This document shows, piece by piece, positions 1 to 6,077 of a DNA stretch of 7,486 nucleotides. A program made the translations under genes and the position numbers. Below the pieces are notes generated by a model. The model saw only the letters and a list, made by a program, of their open reading frames with translations. It had not been told where the DNA came from and did not search any database. Every line of letters begins with the position of its first letter. The first letter of the stretch is position 1. The DNA comes from Oscillospiraceae bacterium (GTDB taxonomy: Bacteria > Bacillota > Clostridia > Oscillospirales > Oscillospiraceae), in contig CAJGCI010000088.1 of assembly GCA_904501855.1 (NCBI GenBank), forward strand, positions 1 through 7,486, read 5' to 3'.

Positions 1-1
1 G

Positions 2-634
2 AAAGTGCTGGATTATCTGGACGGTGACGAAGCAGGCATCAAAAGCGCCACCATCATGATCGAAGGAGAAAACGCCTACGGCTATCTGAAGAGCGAGAAC
101 GGAATCCACCGTCTCGTCCGCGTGTCTCCCTTTGATGCAGCCGGAAGACGGCACACGTCCTTTGCGGCGGTGGAAGTCATGCCGGAGATCACCGAAGACA
201 GCGAGATCGAGCTGCGAGATGAAGACATCAAGATGGACGTATACCGTTCCTCCGGAGCAGGCGGACAGAAGGTAAACAAGACTTCTTCCGCGGTGCGTCT
301 GACCCACATTCCCACCGGCATCGTTGTAGCCTCTCAGGTGGAACGAAGCCACTTCCAGAACCTGGAGAACTGTAAGAACATGCTTCGCGCACGTCTTGCA
401 GAGATCAAGGAAAGGGAGCATCTGGAAAAGATCAGCGACATCAAGGGCGTGCAGATGAAGATCGAATGGGGAAGTCAGATCCGCTCCTATGTGTTCATGC
501 CGTATCAGCTGGTAAAGGATCACCGAACCAACTTTGAAGACGGCAACATCGATAACGTGATGGACGGCGACATCGACGGATTCATCAACGCATATCTCAC
601 CATGAAAGCAGACGAGAACGACGGCAAGTCGTGA
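2..634 (+). CDS. prfB: Peptide chain release factor 2, C-terminal part (5' end outside window)
   Basis: Class I release factor that recognises UGA and UAA stop codons in the ribosomal A site and triggers peptidyl-tRNA hydrolysis. The reading frame is open to the left edge, so the N-terminus is missing; 210 residues are visible, against about 325-370 for the whole protein in this family. The stop-codon recognition tripeptide SPF is encoded at 125-133. This is the RF2 signature; RF1 has a PxT motif there. The catalytic GGQ loop is at 260-268 in the context RSSGAGGQKVNKTSSAVRLT, which fits the family closely. The C-terminal ribosome-binding region follows to a TGA stop at 632-634. The GTG at 5 is an internal valine, not a start. 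Any programmed +1 frameshift near codon 25, usual in prfB, would lie outside the window. The foldase gene begins 40 bases downstream and could be co-transcribed. Confidence 0.97.
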   Translation, partial: KVLDYLDGDEAGIKSATIMIEGENAYGYLKSENGIHRLVRVSPFDAAGRRHTSFAAVEVMPEITEDSEIELRDEDIKMDVYRSSGAGGQKVNKTSSAVRLTHIPTGIVVASQVERSHFQNLENCKNMLRARLAEIKEREHLEKISDIKGVQMKIEWGSQIRSYVFMPYQLVKDHRTNFEDGNIDNVMDGDIDGFINAYLTMKADENDGKS

Positions 635-674
635 TCGAAACTTAAAAACGAAACTGAAATAAAGGAATGATGGA

Positions 675-2246
675 ATGAGCGCATCAACAGATCGCAAAAA
701 ACGTCAGGAGGCCATTGCCAACGGCACTGACAAAAAGACCATTGCAATGCAGGAAGAAGCTGCAAAGAAAAAGAAAGAGAACCGCAGATGGACCATTGGC
801 GGCATCATCGTTGCCATCCTCATCGCGGCGATCCTTCTCGCCAACTCCAACTTCTTCTACGCGAAGACCCCGGCAGTGAAGGTCGGCAGCACCGGATACA
901 GTGCAGCACAGATGGATTTCTACTACCGGACACAGTATCTGAACTTCATGAACCAGTATGGCTCCTATGCCTCCATGTTCGGTCTGGATACCTCCAAGTC
1001 CCTGAAGGATCAGGAGTGCACCATGTCCGAGGACGGCGGCACCTGGTACGATTACTTCATGCAGCAGGCTGAAGACTATGTCAAGCAGGTCACCGCATAC
1101 ACGAAGTATGCTGAGGAGAATGACATTGAGCTGGATGAAGACAGCCTGAAGATGATCGATGATCAGATGACATCCTTTGAAACGGAAGCCACCAGCGAAG
1201 GCTTTTCTTCTGTGGATAAGTATCTGGAATCCGTCTACGGCAAGGGATGCAATTCCAAGATCATCCGTCAGGAGATGGAACGGGTCTCCCTGGCATCGAA
1301 AGTGATCCAGAATGTTCAGGATTCCTTTGAGTATTCCGATGATGAACTGGCCAAGTACTACAACGAACACAAAGACGATTACGATAACTATTCCTTCGCC
1401 TATTATCTCGTCAATGCCGAGCAGGAGCCCACTGCTTCTGCCGAAGACGGAAGCTCTGTGGAGGAAGAAGCCGCCGAAGCGGAAACTGCCGTGACGGATG
1501 AGACCATGGCCGTGGCCAAGAAACACGCAGACGCCATCGCGGCTGCCGCAACCAGCACCGGCGATCTCACGGCTGCGGTTCAGGCAGAGATGGGCGACAC
1601 CACGCTGGAAGCAGTCGCACAGAGTGCCGTACAGGGCTCCAATCTTCCCGCGGATTATGCCGACTGGCTGAAGGACGGCTCCCGCGTGGCAGGCGACAAG
1701 ACCGTAGTGGAATCCGAAGGAACCGGTTACTACGTGGTCGTCTACGGATCCAGAGATGCCAACGACTATCATATGGCATCCGTTCGCCATATCCTCATTC
1801 AGGCTCAGGCCGATGAGAATGGCGAATACACCGAGGAAGCACTGGCAACGGCCAAGGCGACCCTGGAAGGGATCTATCAGGAATGGCAGAACGGCGACAA
1901 GACGGAAGACAGTTTTGCCGCACTGGCACAGCAGTATTCCCAGGACAGCGGATCCGCTTCCACCGGAGGACTGTATGACTCCGTTTACAAAGGAGAGATG
2001 GTTCCGGAGTTCGACGCATGGTGCTTCGATGCCTCCCGCAAGCCCGGAGATACCGGGATCGTCAAAGGTGAGAGCAGCGGCTATTCCGGATATCACCTGA
2101 TCTATTATGTGGGACAGGGCGATCTGTACAGCAAATATCTGGCTGAGACCGCACTGGTTCAGGACAGCCTGCAGAAATGGCAGGATGAACAGACCGACGG
2201 ATTCGATGTAAAAGAGAAATTCTCCCTGAAATTCGTCCAGGCCTAA
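675..2246 (+). CDS. Membrane-anchored parvulin-type peptidylprolyl isomerase / foldase with two parvulin-like domains (PrsA/SurA-like)
   Basis: Likely an extracytoplasmic chaperone that isomerises prolyl bonds in secreted proteins. Residues 1-38 are a Lys/Glu-rich cytoplasmic tail, residues 40-56 a single hydrophobic anchor, and the rest should face outward. There is no lipobox cysteine, so it is not a lipoprotein like classical PrsA. Residues about 65-235 resemble a SurA/PrsA N-terminal chaperone region. Residues 368-481 are a canonical parvulin domain: RHILIQA with His372, a GGLYD turn, MVPEFDAW, and GYHLIYYVG with His474. Residues about 239-358 look like a second, degenerate parvulin domain in which the equivalents of both histidines are Tyr (243 and 353). 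An acidic Ala/Glu-rich insert lies at about 248-280. The ATG at 675 is preceded by AAAGGA at 661-666, 8 bases away. No promoter is evident in the 40-base gap after prfB; a hairpin terminator follows the stop. Assignment to the parvulin foldases is firm; the name prsA is not. Confidence 0.9.
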   Translation: MSASTDRKKRQEAIANGTDKKTIAMQEEAAKKKKENRRWTIGGIIVAILIAAILLANSNFFYAKTPAVKVGSTGYSAAQMDFYYRTQYLNFMNQYGSYASMFGLDTSKSLKDQECTMSEDGGTWYDYFMQQAEDYVKQVTAYTKYAEENDIELDEDSLKMIDDQMTSFETEATSEGFSSVDKYLESVYGKGCNSKIIRQEMERVSLASKVIQNVQDSFEYSDDELAKYYNEHKDDYDNYSFAYYLVNAEQEPTASAEDGSSVEEEAAEAETAVTDETMAVAKKHADAIAAAATSTGDLTAAVQAEMGDTTLEAVAQSAVQGSNLPADYADWLKDGSRVAGDKTVVESEGTGYYVVVYGSRDANDYHMASVRHILIQAQADENGEYTEEALATAKATLEGIYQEWQNGDKTEDSFAALAQQYSQDSGSASTGGLYDSVYKGEMVPEFDAWCFDASRKPGDTGIVKGESSGYSGYHLIYYVGQGDLYSKYLAETALVQDSLQKWQDEQTDGFDVKEKFSLKFVQA

Positions 2247-2261
2247 ATCAAGACAAAACGG

Positions 2262-2302
2262 AAACTGAGCGTATCAAGTTCTTTGATACGCTCAGTTTTT
2301 TC
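2262..2302 (+). terminator. Strong intrinsic terminator between convergent genes
   Basis: A perfect 16-bp inverted repeat (2262-2277 with 2283-2298) has a 5-base loop (GTTCT). The TTTTTT run at 2296-2301 begins within the last stem bases and is followed by CTTTC. It lies 15 bases after the foldase stop and 8 bases beyond the stop of the convergent murI gene. Read on the - strand the trailing U-tract is interrupted (TTTCCGTTTT), so termination of murI transcripts is probably weaker than that of the foldase transcript. Confidence 0.93.
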
Positions 2303-2309
2303 TTTCTTA

Positions 2310-3101
2310 TTATTCTTCGATGGGCTGTCCATACATCCATTGATACAGCCGAAGTTCTTCTTCCGTGTTTACACTGGAGCGGAACACGATACGGCCGTTC
2401 TCTCTGGAATCGGATAACAGACCGGCGACCCCGAGACGCCGTTTCAGTTCCCGCGCGGTGCCGGCACCGCCGTCGAAGAGGGGAACATCCGAACCCATGA
2501 TCTGAGAGATCTGTTTTTTGATAAACGGATAATGCGTACATCCCAGAACGATGCTGTCGACCTTTCCCACATAGGGGGAGAGAAGGTGCTCCAGAAGCTC
2601 CATGAGATCTTCTCCGTCCAGATTGCCCTGTTCAATGCGCTGCGCCAGTCCCACACAGGGGAGAGGAATGATAGTATGATTCGAACCCCAGTGCTCAATC
2701 AGATGATAGTATTTGTCCTGAGACAGTGTGTTGGCGGTGGCCATTACCAGGATCCGGGAACCGGAGTCATCCAGAGCAGCGGGCTTCACGGCAGGTTCGA
2801 TCCCGATGACGGGAAAAGTCTCGGTCTCGTATTTTGCACGCAGGTCCTTTCCGGCAATGCTGGTTGCCGTGTTACAGGCGATGACCAGTGCCTTGACTCC
2901 TCCGCGGATCATCTCCTCCATGGCTGCCATGGAAAGGGAAAGGACTTCCTCCGGGGTCTTGTCCCCGTAGGGATTGTGAGCGGAGTCTCCGTAGAACAGA
3001 AAATCCTCATGGGGGAGGAGCGCGGCACATTCTTTCAGAACACTGATTCCTCCCACTCCGGAATCGAAGACACCGATATAGTTTTCATAGGATCGTTCCA
3101 T
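2310..3101 (-). CDS. murI: Glutamate racemase
   Basis: Cofactor-independent cytoplasmic racemase that converts L-glutamate to the D-glutamate added to UDP-MurNAc-L-Ala in peptidoglycan synthesis. With the start chosen here the protein is 263 residues, the usual family length. Visible motifs are FDSGVGG with catalytic Asp13, YGDSAHNPYG, ACNTAT with catalytic Cys76, and GCTHYP with catalytic Cys188 followed by the conserved His. All key residues of the Asp/Glu racemase family are present. The frame is open two codons further to a TTG at 3105-3107, but GGAAGA at 3108-3113 sits 7 bases from the ATG and almost touches the TTG, so the ATG at 3101 is preferred. The gene is monocistronic by appearance: it has its own extended -10 promoter and converges on the foldase terminator. 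Some Bacillota use the symbol racE for this enzyme. Confidence 0.96.
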   Translation of the reverse strand: MERSYENYIGVFDSGVGGISVLKECAALLPHEDFLFYGDSAHNPYGDKTPEEVLSLSMAAMEEMIRGGVKALVIACNTATSIAGKDLRAKYETETFPVIGIEPAVKPAALDDSGSRILVMATANTLSQDKYYHLIEHWGSNHTIIPLPCVGLAQRIEQGNLDGEDLMELLEHLLSPYVGKVDSIVLGCTHYPFIKKQISQIMGSDVPLFDGGAGTARELKRRLGVAGLLSDSRENGRIVFRSSVNTEEELRLYQWMYGQPIEE

Positions 3102-3107
3102 AAACAA

Positions 3108-3113
3108 TCTTCC
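3108..3113 (-). promoter_or_regulatory. Ribosome binding site deciding the murI start
   Basis: GGAAGA on the - strand. The end of its GGAAG core is 7 bases from the ATG at 3101 and only 2 bases from the TTG at 3107, so it supports the ATG. Confidence 0.65.
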
Positions 3114-3128
3114 AAATCATTTTTTGTC

Positions 3129-3137
3129 ATTATAGCA
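3129..3137 (-). promoter_or_regulatory. murI promoter, extended -10
   Basis: TGCTATAAT on the - strand is a consensus TATAAT -10 box with the TGn extension. It would start transcription about 21 bases before the murI ATG. The best -35 candidate, TGGATT at 3151-3156 with 16-base spacing, is poor, which is common for extended -10 promoters. A short dyad, TTCTC-GG-GAGAA at 3139-3150, lies in the spacer. Confidence 0.7.
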
Positions 3138-3163
3138 CTTCTCGGGAGAAAATCCACGGGAAA

Positions 3164-4150
3164 TCAAATGCCGCGGATCCAATGATCAAGTGACAGTTCC
3201 AGAAACTGATGAGCCTGGAGCGCAAAGCCGCTGTCCAGCGAAGAGACACGGCCGGAGCGAAGAACAAATGGATCGATATAACGTTTCTTGGACGGTACGA
3301 TCCTCCAGTCTCCGGTCTCCCCGGGCTGATCGGAACAGAACACGGCGGAGAGGGAGCAGAACTGCTCCCACCGTTCCCGGTAACGGGAGGAGACAAGTGC
3401 GGAGATCACTCTGGATTCCGTGGTGTACAAGGCCTCCGTGGAAAGAACACCCTCCCGCAGCGCATCCTGCAAAAGATCCGCCAGTGTCTGCATGGCACAT
3501 CGGTCTCCGTCGGACACGTAGACATGGGAGCACTTAAGCGCGAGTCGTGCAAAAGAGACCGCGGTTTCCAGGGAACGAAACATCAGTTCCTCTTCCCCGT
3601 CTTCGTTCTTGCCCACTGCAAGATCCTCCACGATGGAGCGGATTTCCGACGGAGATGCAAAGCCAAACTGGATAATGTTTCCGCAGGAGTATTCCAGACG
3701 GTCGGCACACAGCCGGGGAGAAACATTGTCCGCAATGGAGAAACGATGGTAATCGCCAACATCTTCCGCGGTGAGTCCCAAAGGATGCAGAAGAGACCGG
3801 ATCGATGAGGAGCTGCGGATCATCTCCAGCGTGCCGGCTTCGGTGGATTCCTGAGTCTGATGATCGCCTCTGAGAAAGTCCACGGCATGGGCAAAAGCCG
3901 GAGTGGAGATGTCATGGAAAAGAGCGGAGAGGGTCTGCTTCGGATCCTCCGTGAAATGCCATACGATGAGAGCGGTACCGACGCTGTGATCCCATCGGGA
4001 ATATGAATGGATCTTGCGCAAGGGAGGAAGCGCCGTATATTCGCATCCGCAGTTCATGCCGACATCTTTCAGACGATGCATCTCCGGCACCTCCAGAAAA
4101 GGGAGGAGCCAGTCGGGAACGGATGTATGATAAAAGGTCCGGATATCCAT
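3164..4150 (-). CDS. HD-domain phosphohydrolase (HD superfamily, COG1078-like)
   Basis: Predicted metal-dependent phosphohydrolase of the HD superfamily, related in layout to dGTPase/SAMHD1-type proteins; the substrate is unknown. With the ATG at 4148-4150 the protein has 328 residues. The metal-site pattern is visible: His55 (SRWDHSVG), His79-Asp80 (LFHDISTPAFAH), His88, and Asp150 (LCADRLEY). The spacing fits a single catalytic HD domain followed by a helical C-terminal half. The frame is open upstream to 4294, but that longer version would begin inside the terminator stem and code a Cys/Ser-rich run unlike the family, so it is rejected. The chosen start has a weak AAAAGAG site 7 bases upstream and an extended -10 promoter about 30 bases upstream. 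The gene is followed by a 62-base gap holding the murI promoter. Family assignment is firm; naming a substrate would be a guess. Confidence 0.88.
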   Translation of the reverse strand: MDIRTFYHTSVPDWLLPFLEVPEMHRLKDVGMNCGCEYTALPPLRKIHSYSRWDHSVGTALIVWHFTEDPKQTLSALFHDISTPAFAHAVDFLRGDHQTQESTEAGTLEMIRSSSSIRSLLHPLGLTAEDVGDYHRFSIADNVSPRLCADRLEYSCGNIIQFGFASPSEIRSIVEDLAVGKNEDGEEELMFRSLETAVSFARLALKCSHVYVSDGDRCAMQTLADLLQDALREGVLSTEALYTTESRVISALVSSRYRERWEQFCSLSAVFCSDQPGETGDWRIVPSKKRYIDPFVLRSGRVSSLDSGFALQAHQFLELSLDHWIRGI

Positions 4151-4179
4151 AAAAACACTCTTTTCTGAAAACTGGGAAC

Positions 4180-4188
4180 AGTATACCA
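4180..4188 (-). promoter_or_regulatory. HD phosphohydrolase gene promoter, extended -10
   Basis: TGGTATACT on the - strand has a TGn extension and a 5/6 match to TATAAT. It would give a leader of roughly 22 bases before the ATG at 4150. No good -35 is found at 16-18 bases (TATTCT or ATTCTT only). It lies just downstream of the 4255-4291 terminator, as expected for a new transcription unit. Confidence 0.65.
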
Positions 4189-4253
4189 TACGGACGGAAG
4201 AAAGAATATACGGATAACGATGGGAGTTCCTTGTCCACGAAGATCGGGCGGAG

Positions 4254-4291
4254 AAAAAACAGCAGCAGGCAATCGGCCTGCTGCTGTTTTT
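4254..4291 (-). terminator. Strong intrinsic terminator after the DUF4342-like gene
   Basis: A perfect 16-bp inverted repeat (4255-4270 with 4276-4291) has a 5-base loop. The GC-rich core GCAGCAGGC/GCCTGCTGC is flanked by a U-tract on either strand: TTTTTT reading - and TTTTT reading +. It begins 9 bases after the stop codon of the DUF4342-like gene and ends the upstream - strand operon. Its symmetry would let it act in both directions. Confidence 0.94.
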
Positions 4292-4300
4292 CATGGAGGA

Positions 4301-4711
4301 TCATTCGTCTTCCACATCATATTCCTTTGTTTCATATACATTGGGGTCGCGGTTTTCCGTAATGCTGGATACCGCACCGCTGACGGCATTTTTAAGATTA
4401 TCCATCACAAAGGTGCCGGCGGACACCGCCTTCTGTCCGATCTCCGTATCCGTAAGACTGAAAACGGATCCGTCTTCACGGATAAACTCGACGGAGCAGT
4501 TAAGTCCCAGTGTGGCCACGGTTCCGGCGATCATTGCCCAGGGAGCCGCCATGGCGCCCAAAACTCCACCCAGAATACCGGCGTTGACCGGAATGTTCAT
4601 GATGACGGTCTCATCCTTCCGGATCTGGATGCGTGACACGTTTCCCTTGTCGACAATCTCCTTGATTCGCTCTTTCAGAGCTTCCGTATCTACAGTATTG
4701 TGGTCTTCCAT
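4301..4711 (-). CDS. DUF4342-like small protein with hydrophobic Gly/Ala-rich segment
   Basis: A 136-residue protein of unknown function. Residues about 9-40 hold a helix followed by two short strands (LKERIKEIVDKGNVSRIQIR, then a strand ending in NIPV). This matches my recollection of DUF4342, in which a 'KIKELIKEGNVRRIxIK...IPL' stretch precedes a hydrophobic segment. Residues 44-70 are Gly/Ala-rich and hydrophobic (GILGGVLGAMAAPW and onward) and could be a membrane segment. The C-terminal third is polar and ends in an acidic tail. The frame is open 20 codons further upstream, but the ATG at 4709-4711 has AAGGAGG at 4721-4727, 9 bases away, and the extra residues would overlap the upstream gene. 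The SD overlaps the TAA of the 100-residue gene, which suggests translational coupling. The terminator follows directly. DUF4342 is a recognition from memory, not a database result. Confidence 0.75.
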   Translation of the reverse strand: MEDHNTVDTEALKERIKEIVDKGNVSRIQIRKDETVIMNIPVNAGILGGVLGAMAAPWAMIAGTVATLGLNCSVEFIREDGSVFSLTDTEIGQKAVSAGTFVMDNLKNAVSGAVSSITENRDPNVYETKEYDVEDE

Positions 4712-4720
4712 TGCGGGATT

Positions 4721-4728
4721 CCTCCTTA
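4721..4728 (-). promoter_or_regulatory. Shine-Dalgarno overlapping the upstream stop codon
   Basis: On the - strand TAAGGAGG contains both the TAA stop of the 100-residue gene (4726-4728) and the AAGGAGG ribosome binding site of the DUF4342-like gene (4721-4727). This fixes the downstream ATG at 4711 and implies coupled translation. Confidence 0.85.
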
Positions 4729-5028
4729 AACGCTTGGAGTGAGTGCGGCCGATTCTTCCGTGGAGAGCCATTTCTTGATCTCTTCCAGCCCTTCGGAATC
4801 AAAGGAGGAGCGGAAGGAATGATTGCTTTCGGGGTCTCTCCCGTCCGGCCAGGGATTTTCCACATGATCCGTAGCTTCCAGATACTGCTGACCGTCTTCG
4901 CCGGTAACGACTTCCAGACGAAAATGAAATGTCTTCACACAGAGGGAACCCTTCTCCGGATCCGTACCGGAGGAGCCGGTAAAACCGTTGCCTTCTTTGA
5001 ACCAGCTGAACGGAGGAACGATGATCAT
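4726..5028 (-). CDS. Small protein of unknown function (100 aa)
   Basis: I do not recognise this protein. It begins MIIVPPFSWFK, has an apparently beta-rich middle (CVKTFHFRLEVVTGEDGQQY) and a polar loop rich in Asp/Pro/Asn/Ser, and ends with a likely helix (SEGLEEIKKWLS) before a short Ser/Ala/Thr tail. There is no signal peptide or membrane segment, and one cysteine. The ATG at 5026-5028 has GAGGAG at 5040-5045, 11 bases upstream, slightly long but purine-rich and unrivalled. A TTGACA-N17-TATCGT promoter lies just upstream. It ends 14 bases before the DUF4342-like ATG, with the stop codon built into that gene's ribosome binding site, so the two form a tight pair. Coding is supported by the SD, promoter, coupling and lack of a better frame; function is unknown. 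Confidence 0.75.
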   Translation of the reverse strand: MIIVPPFSWFKEGNGFTGSSGTDPEKGSLCVKTFHFRLEVVTGEDGQQYLEATDHVENPWPDGRDPESNHSFRSSFDSEGLEEIKKWLSTEESAALTPSV

Positions 5029-5066
5029 GATGCTGTTATCTCCTCAAATACTAAAATGTGATTGTT

Positions 5067-5095
5067 ACGATAACAAACCGCATCGGAGTTGTCAA
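5067..5095 (-). promoter_or_regulatory. Promoter of the two-gene unit, with a dyad over the -10
   Basis: On the - strand TTGACA (5090-5095) is a perfect -35. A 17-base spacer separates it from TATCGT (5067-5072), a 4/6 match to the -10. The -35 begins 4 bases after the stop codon of the 325-residue gene. A 6-bp dyad, TTGTTA-N3-TAACAA (5062-5076), covers the -10 and could be an operator. The predicted leader to the ATG at 5028 is about 30 bases. Confidence 0.6.
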
Positions 5096-5099
5096 ATCA

Positions 5100-6077
5100 T
5101 CAGTTGTTTCCCGCGAACAGAATCTTTTTCGCAATTCCAAGGTCCCCGTCGAATCCGAGGCAGGGGGTCCGTCCTTCGCCGGCCTGGATAAAATGGAGAA
5201 TCTTCTCGATCTTGAGCGCCCGGTCCACACTGCCCTCCATCCCTTCATGACTGAAGGTCAGAAGGAACAGTCCCGCCAGAGAAGGATACATGGAGTAGCG
5301 AACCTTTCCGGAAAGACCAAAATAACGCTTTTCCTGACGGAGGCACTTGGAAAAGAGACGGTTCAGCTGGGCATAGACGCCTTCAAAGTTTTCCGCATAG
5401 AGAGACTCCGTGACATTACCTTCATTATGGCGCCGGACATGAACGTCACAGTTGACGAAGCAGCAGAGATTCCTTTCGCTGAGCCGGTGCGGTTCCCGGT
5501 GTGTCAGGAGCATTTCCGTTTCATTGAAACCTCCGAGAAGCTCATGCCGGTCGCGGCAGATCAGCCCGCTCTCCGTAGGGATGATGGTGGCAAGCTCCTG
5601 CTCCTGACCTTCATCCAGACCGCGGCTTTTCAGCAGCCCGTAAAACGATGCGATGGAGCACAGGATCTCAAACACATGAAGGCACTGAACATCGCCGGCT
5701 GTGATGTAGATGCGCTCGATATCGGGAACGGTCTTCCCGATCAATTTCTCGGAGATGCGATCATACAGTATGGAGAAATCACAGTTTTTTCCCTGACTGC
5801 CTTCGCACCGGCCGTCAAATCGAAAACCCTGAATAACGCCGTCACTGTCTGTTGTCATCACAACACCGATCGGTACTTCACGGTTCAGGCCCCCGAAATG
5901 ATAGATGCTCTTCTGCCAGCCAATCAGCTGATACTGTCCGCCTTCTATGGGACGGACGATCGTGCCGCGGTAGCGGGTAATAAGGACATCCCGGTCACGA
6001 ACATGCGCATCAAAGACAAAATCCAGGGCTTCCAGATCTTCGACTTCAGCCAGAACAGGAAGATCATGTATCTCCAT
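5100..6077 (-). CDS. Unrecognised protein, translationally coupled to an acyl carrier protein (325 aa)
   Basis: I do not recognise the family. The protein is 325 residues, without signal peptide or clear membrane segments, so probably cytoplasmic. It looks like a mixed alpha/beta protein: an N-terminal part with YRGTIVRPIEGGQYQLIGWQ and PIGVVMTTDSDGVIQGFRFD, a helical middle (HVFEILCSIASFYGLLKS), a Cys/His-rich stretch (LCCFVNCDVHVRRHNEGN), and a C-terminal hydrophobic strand (AGLFLLTFSHE) followed by a helix. The order of the last elements faintly recalls a degenerate GGDEF-type fold, but no GGDEF signature is present and I do not claim it. The ATG at 6077 overlaps the carrier gene by 14 bases and has GAGGAGG 6 bases upstream. 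The frame is open to a TTG at 6092, but that codon lies inside the SD region. A + strand frame covering the same DNA lacks such start signals. Position after a ligase and carrier suggests it works on, or responds to, an acylated carrier. Confidence 0.82.
   Translation of the reverse strand: MEIHDLPVLAEVEDLEALDFVFDAHVRDRDVLITRYRGTIVRPIEGGQYQLIGWQKSIYHFGGLNREVPIGVVMTTDSDGVIQGFRFDGRCEGSQGKNCDFSILYDRISEKLIGKTVPDIERIYITAGDVQCLHVFEILCSIASFYGLLKSRGLDEGQEQELATIIPTESGLICRDRHELLGGFNETEMLLTHREPHRLSERNLCCFVNCDVHVRRHNEGNVTESLYAENFEGVYAQLNRLFSKCLRQEKRYFGLSGKVRYSMYPSLAGLFLLTFSHEGMEGSVDRALKIEKILHFIQAGEGRTPCLGFDGDLGIAKKILFAGNN

Noticed and set aside
5..7. GTG as a start codon for the release factor
   Set aside because: The frame is open to the window edge and the RF2 protein needs over 100 more N-terminal residues, so this is an internal valine.
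684..2096. 470-codon open frame antisense to the foldase gene
   Set aside because: Its translation is repetitive and strongly hydrophobic in an irregular way (runs such as VIVIVFVFVVV), as expected from the complement of an acidic, Tyr/Asp-rich coding strand. It has no convincing SD or promoter, and the + strand frame encodes a recognisable parvulin protein.
3139..3150. TTCTC-GG-GAGAA as a terminator after the HD gene
   Set aside because: Five-bp arms with a 2-base gap cannot form a stable hairpin and no U-tract follows; at most it is a small protein-binding dyad.
2532..3185. 217-codon + strand open frame over murI
   Set aside because: Antisense shadow of the glutamate racemase frame, which has all catalytic motifs.
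3209..3808. 199-codon + strand open frame over the HD gene
   Set aside because: Antisense shadow of the HD phosphohydrolase; no start signals and an Arg/Gly/Lys-rich random-looking product.
4151..4294. Upstream extension of the HD phosphohydrolase by 48 codons
   Set aside because: It would begin in the terminator stem of the preceding unit, cross the HD promoter, and encode a Cys/Phe/Ser-rich stretch unlike the family N-terminus.
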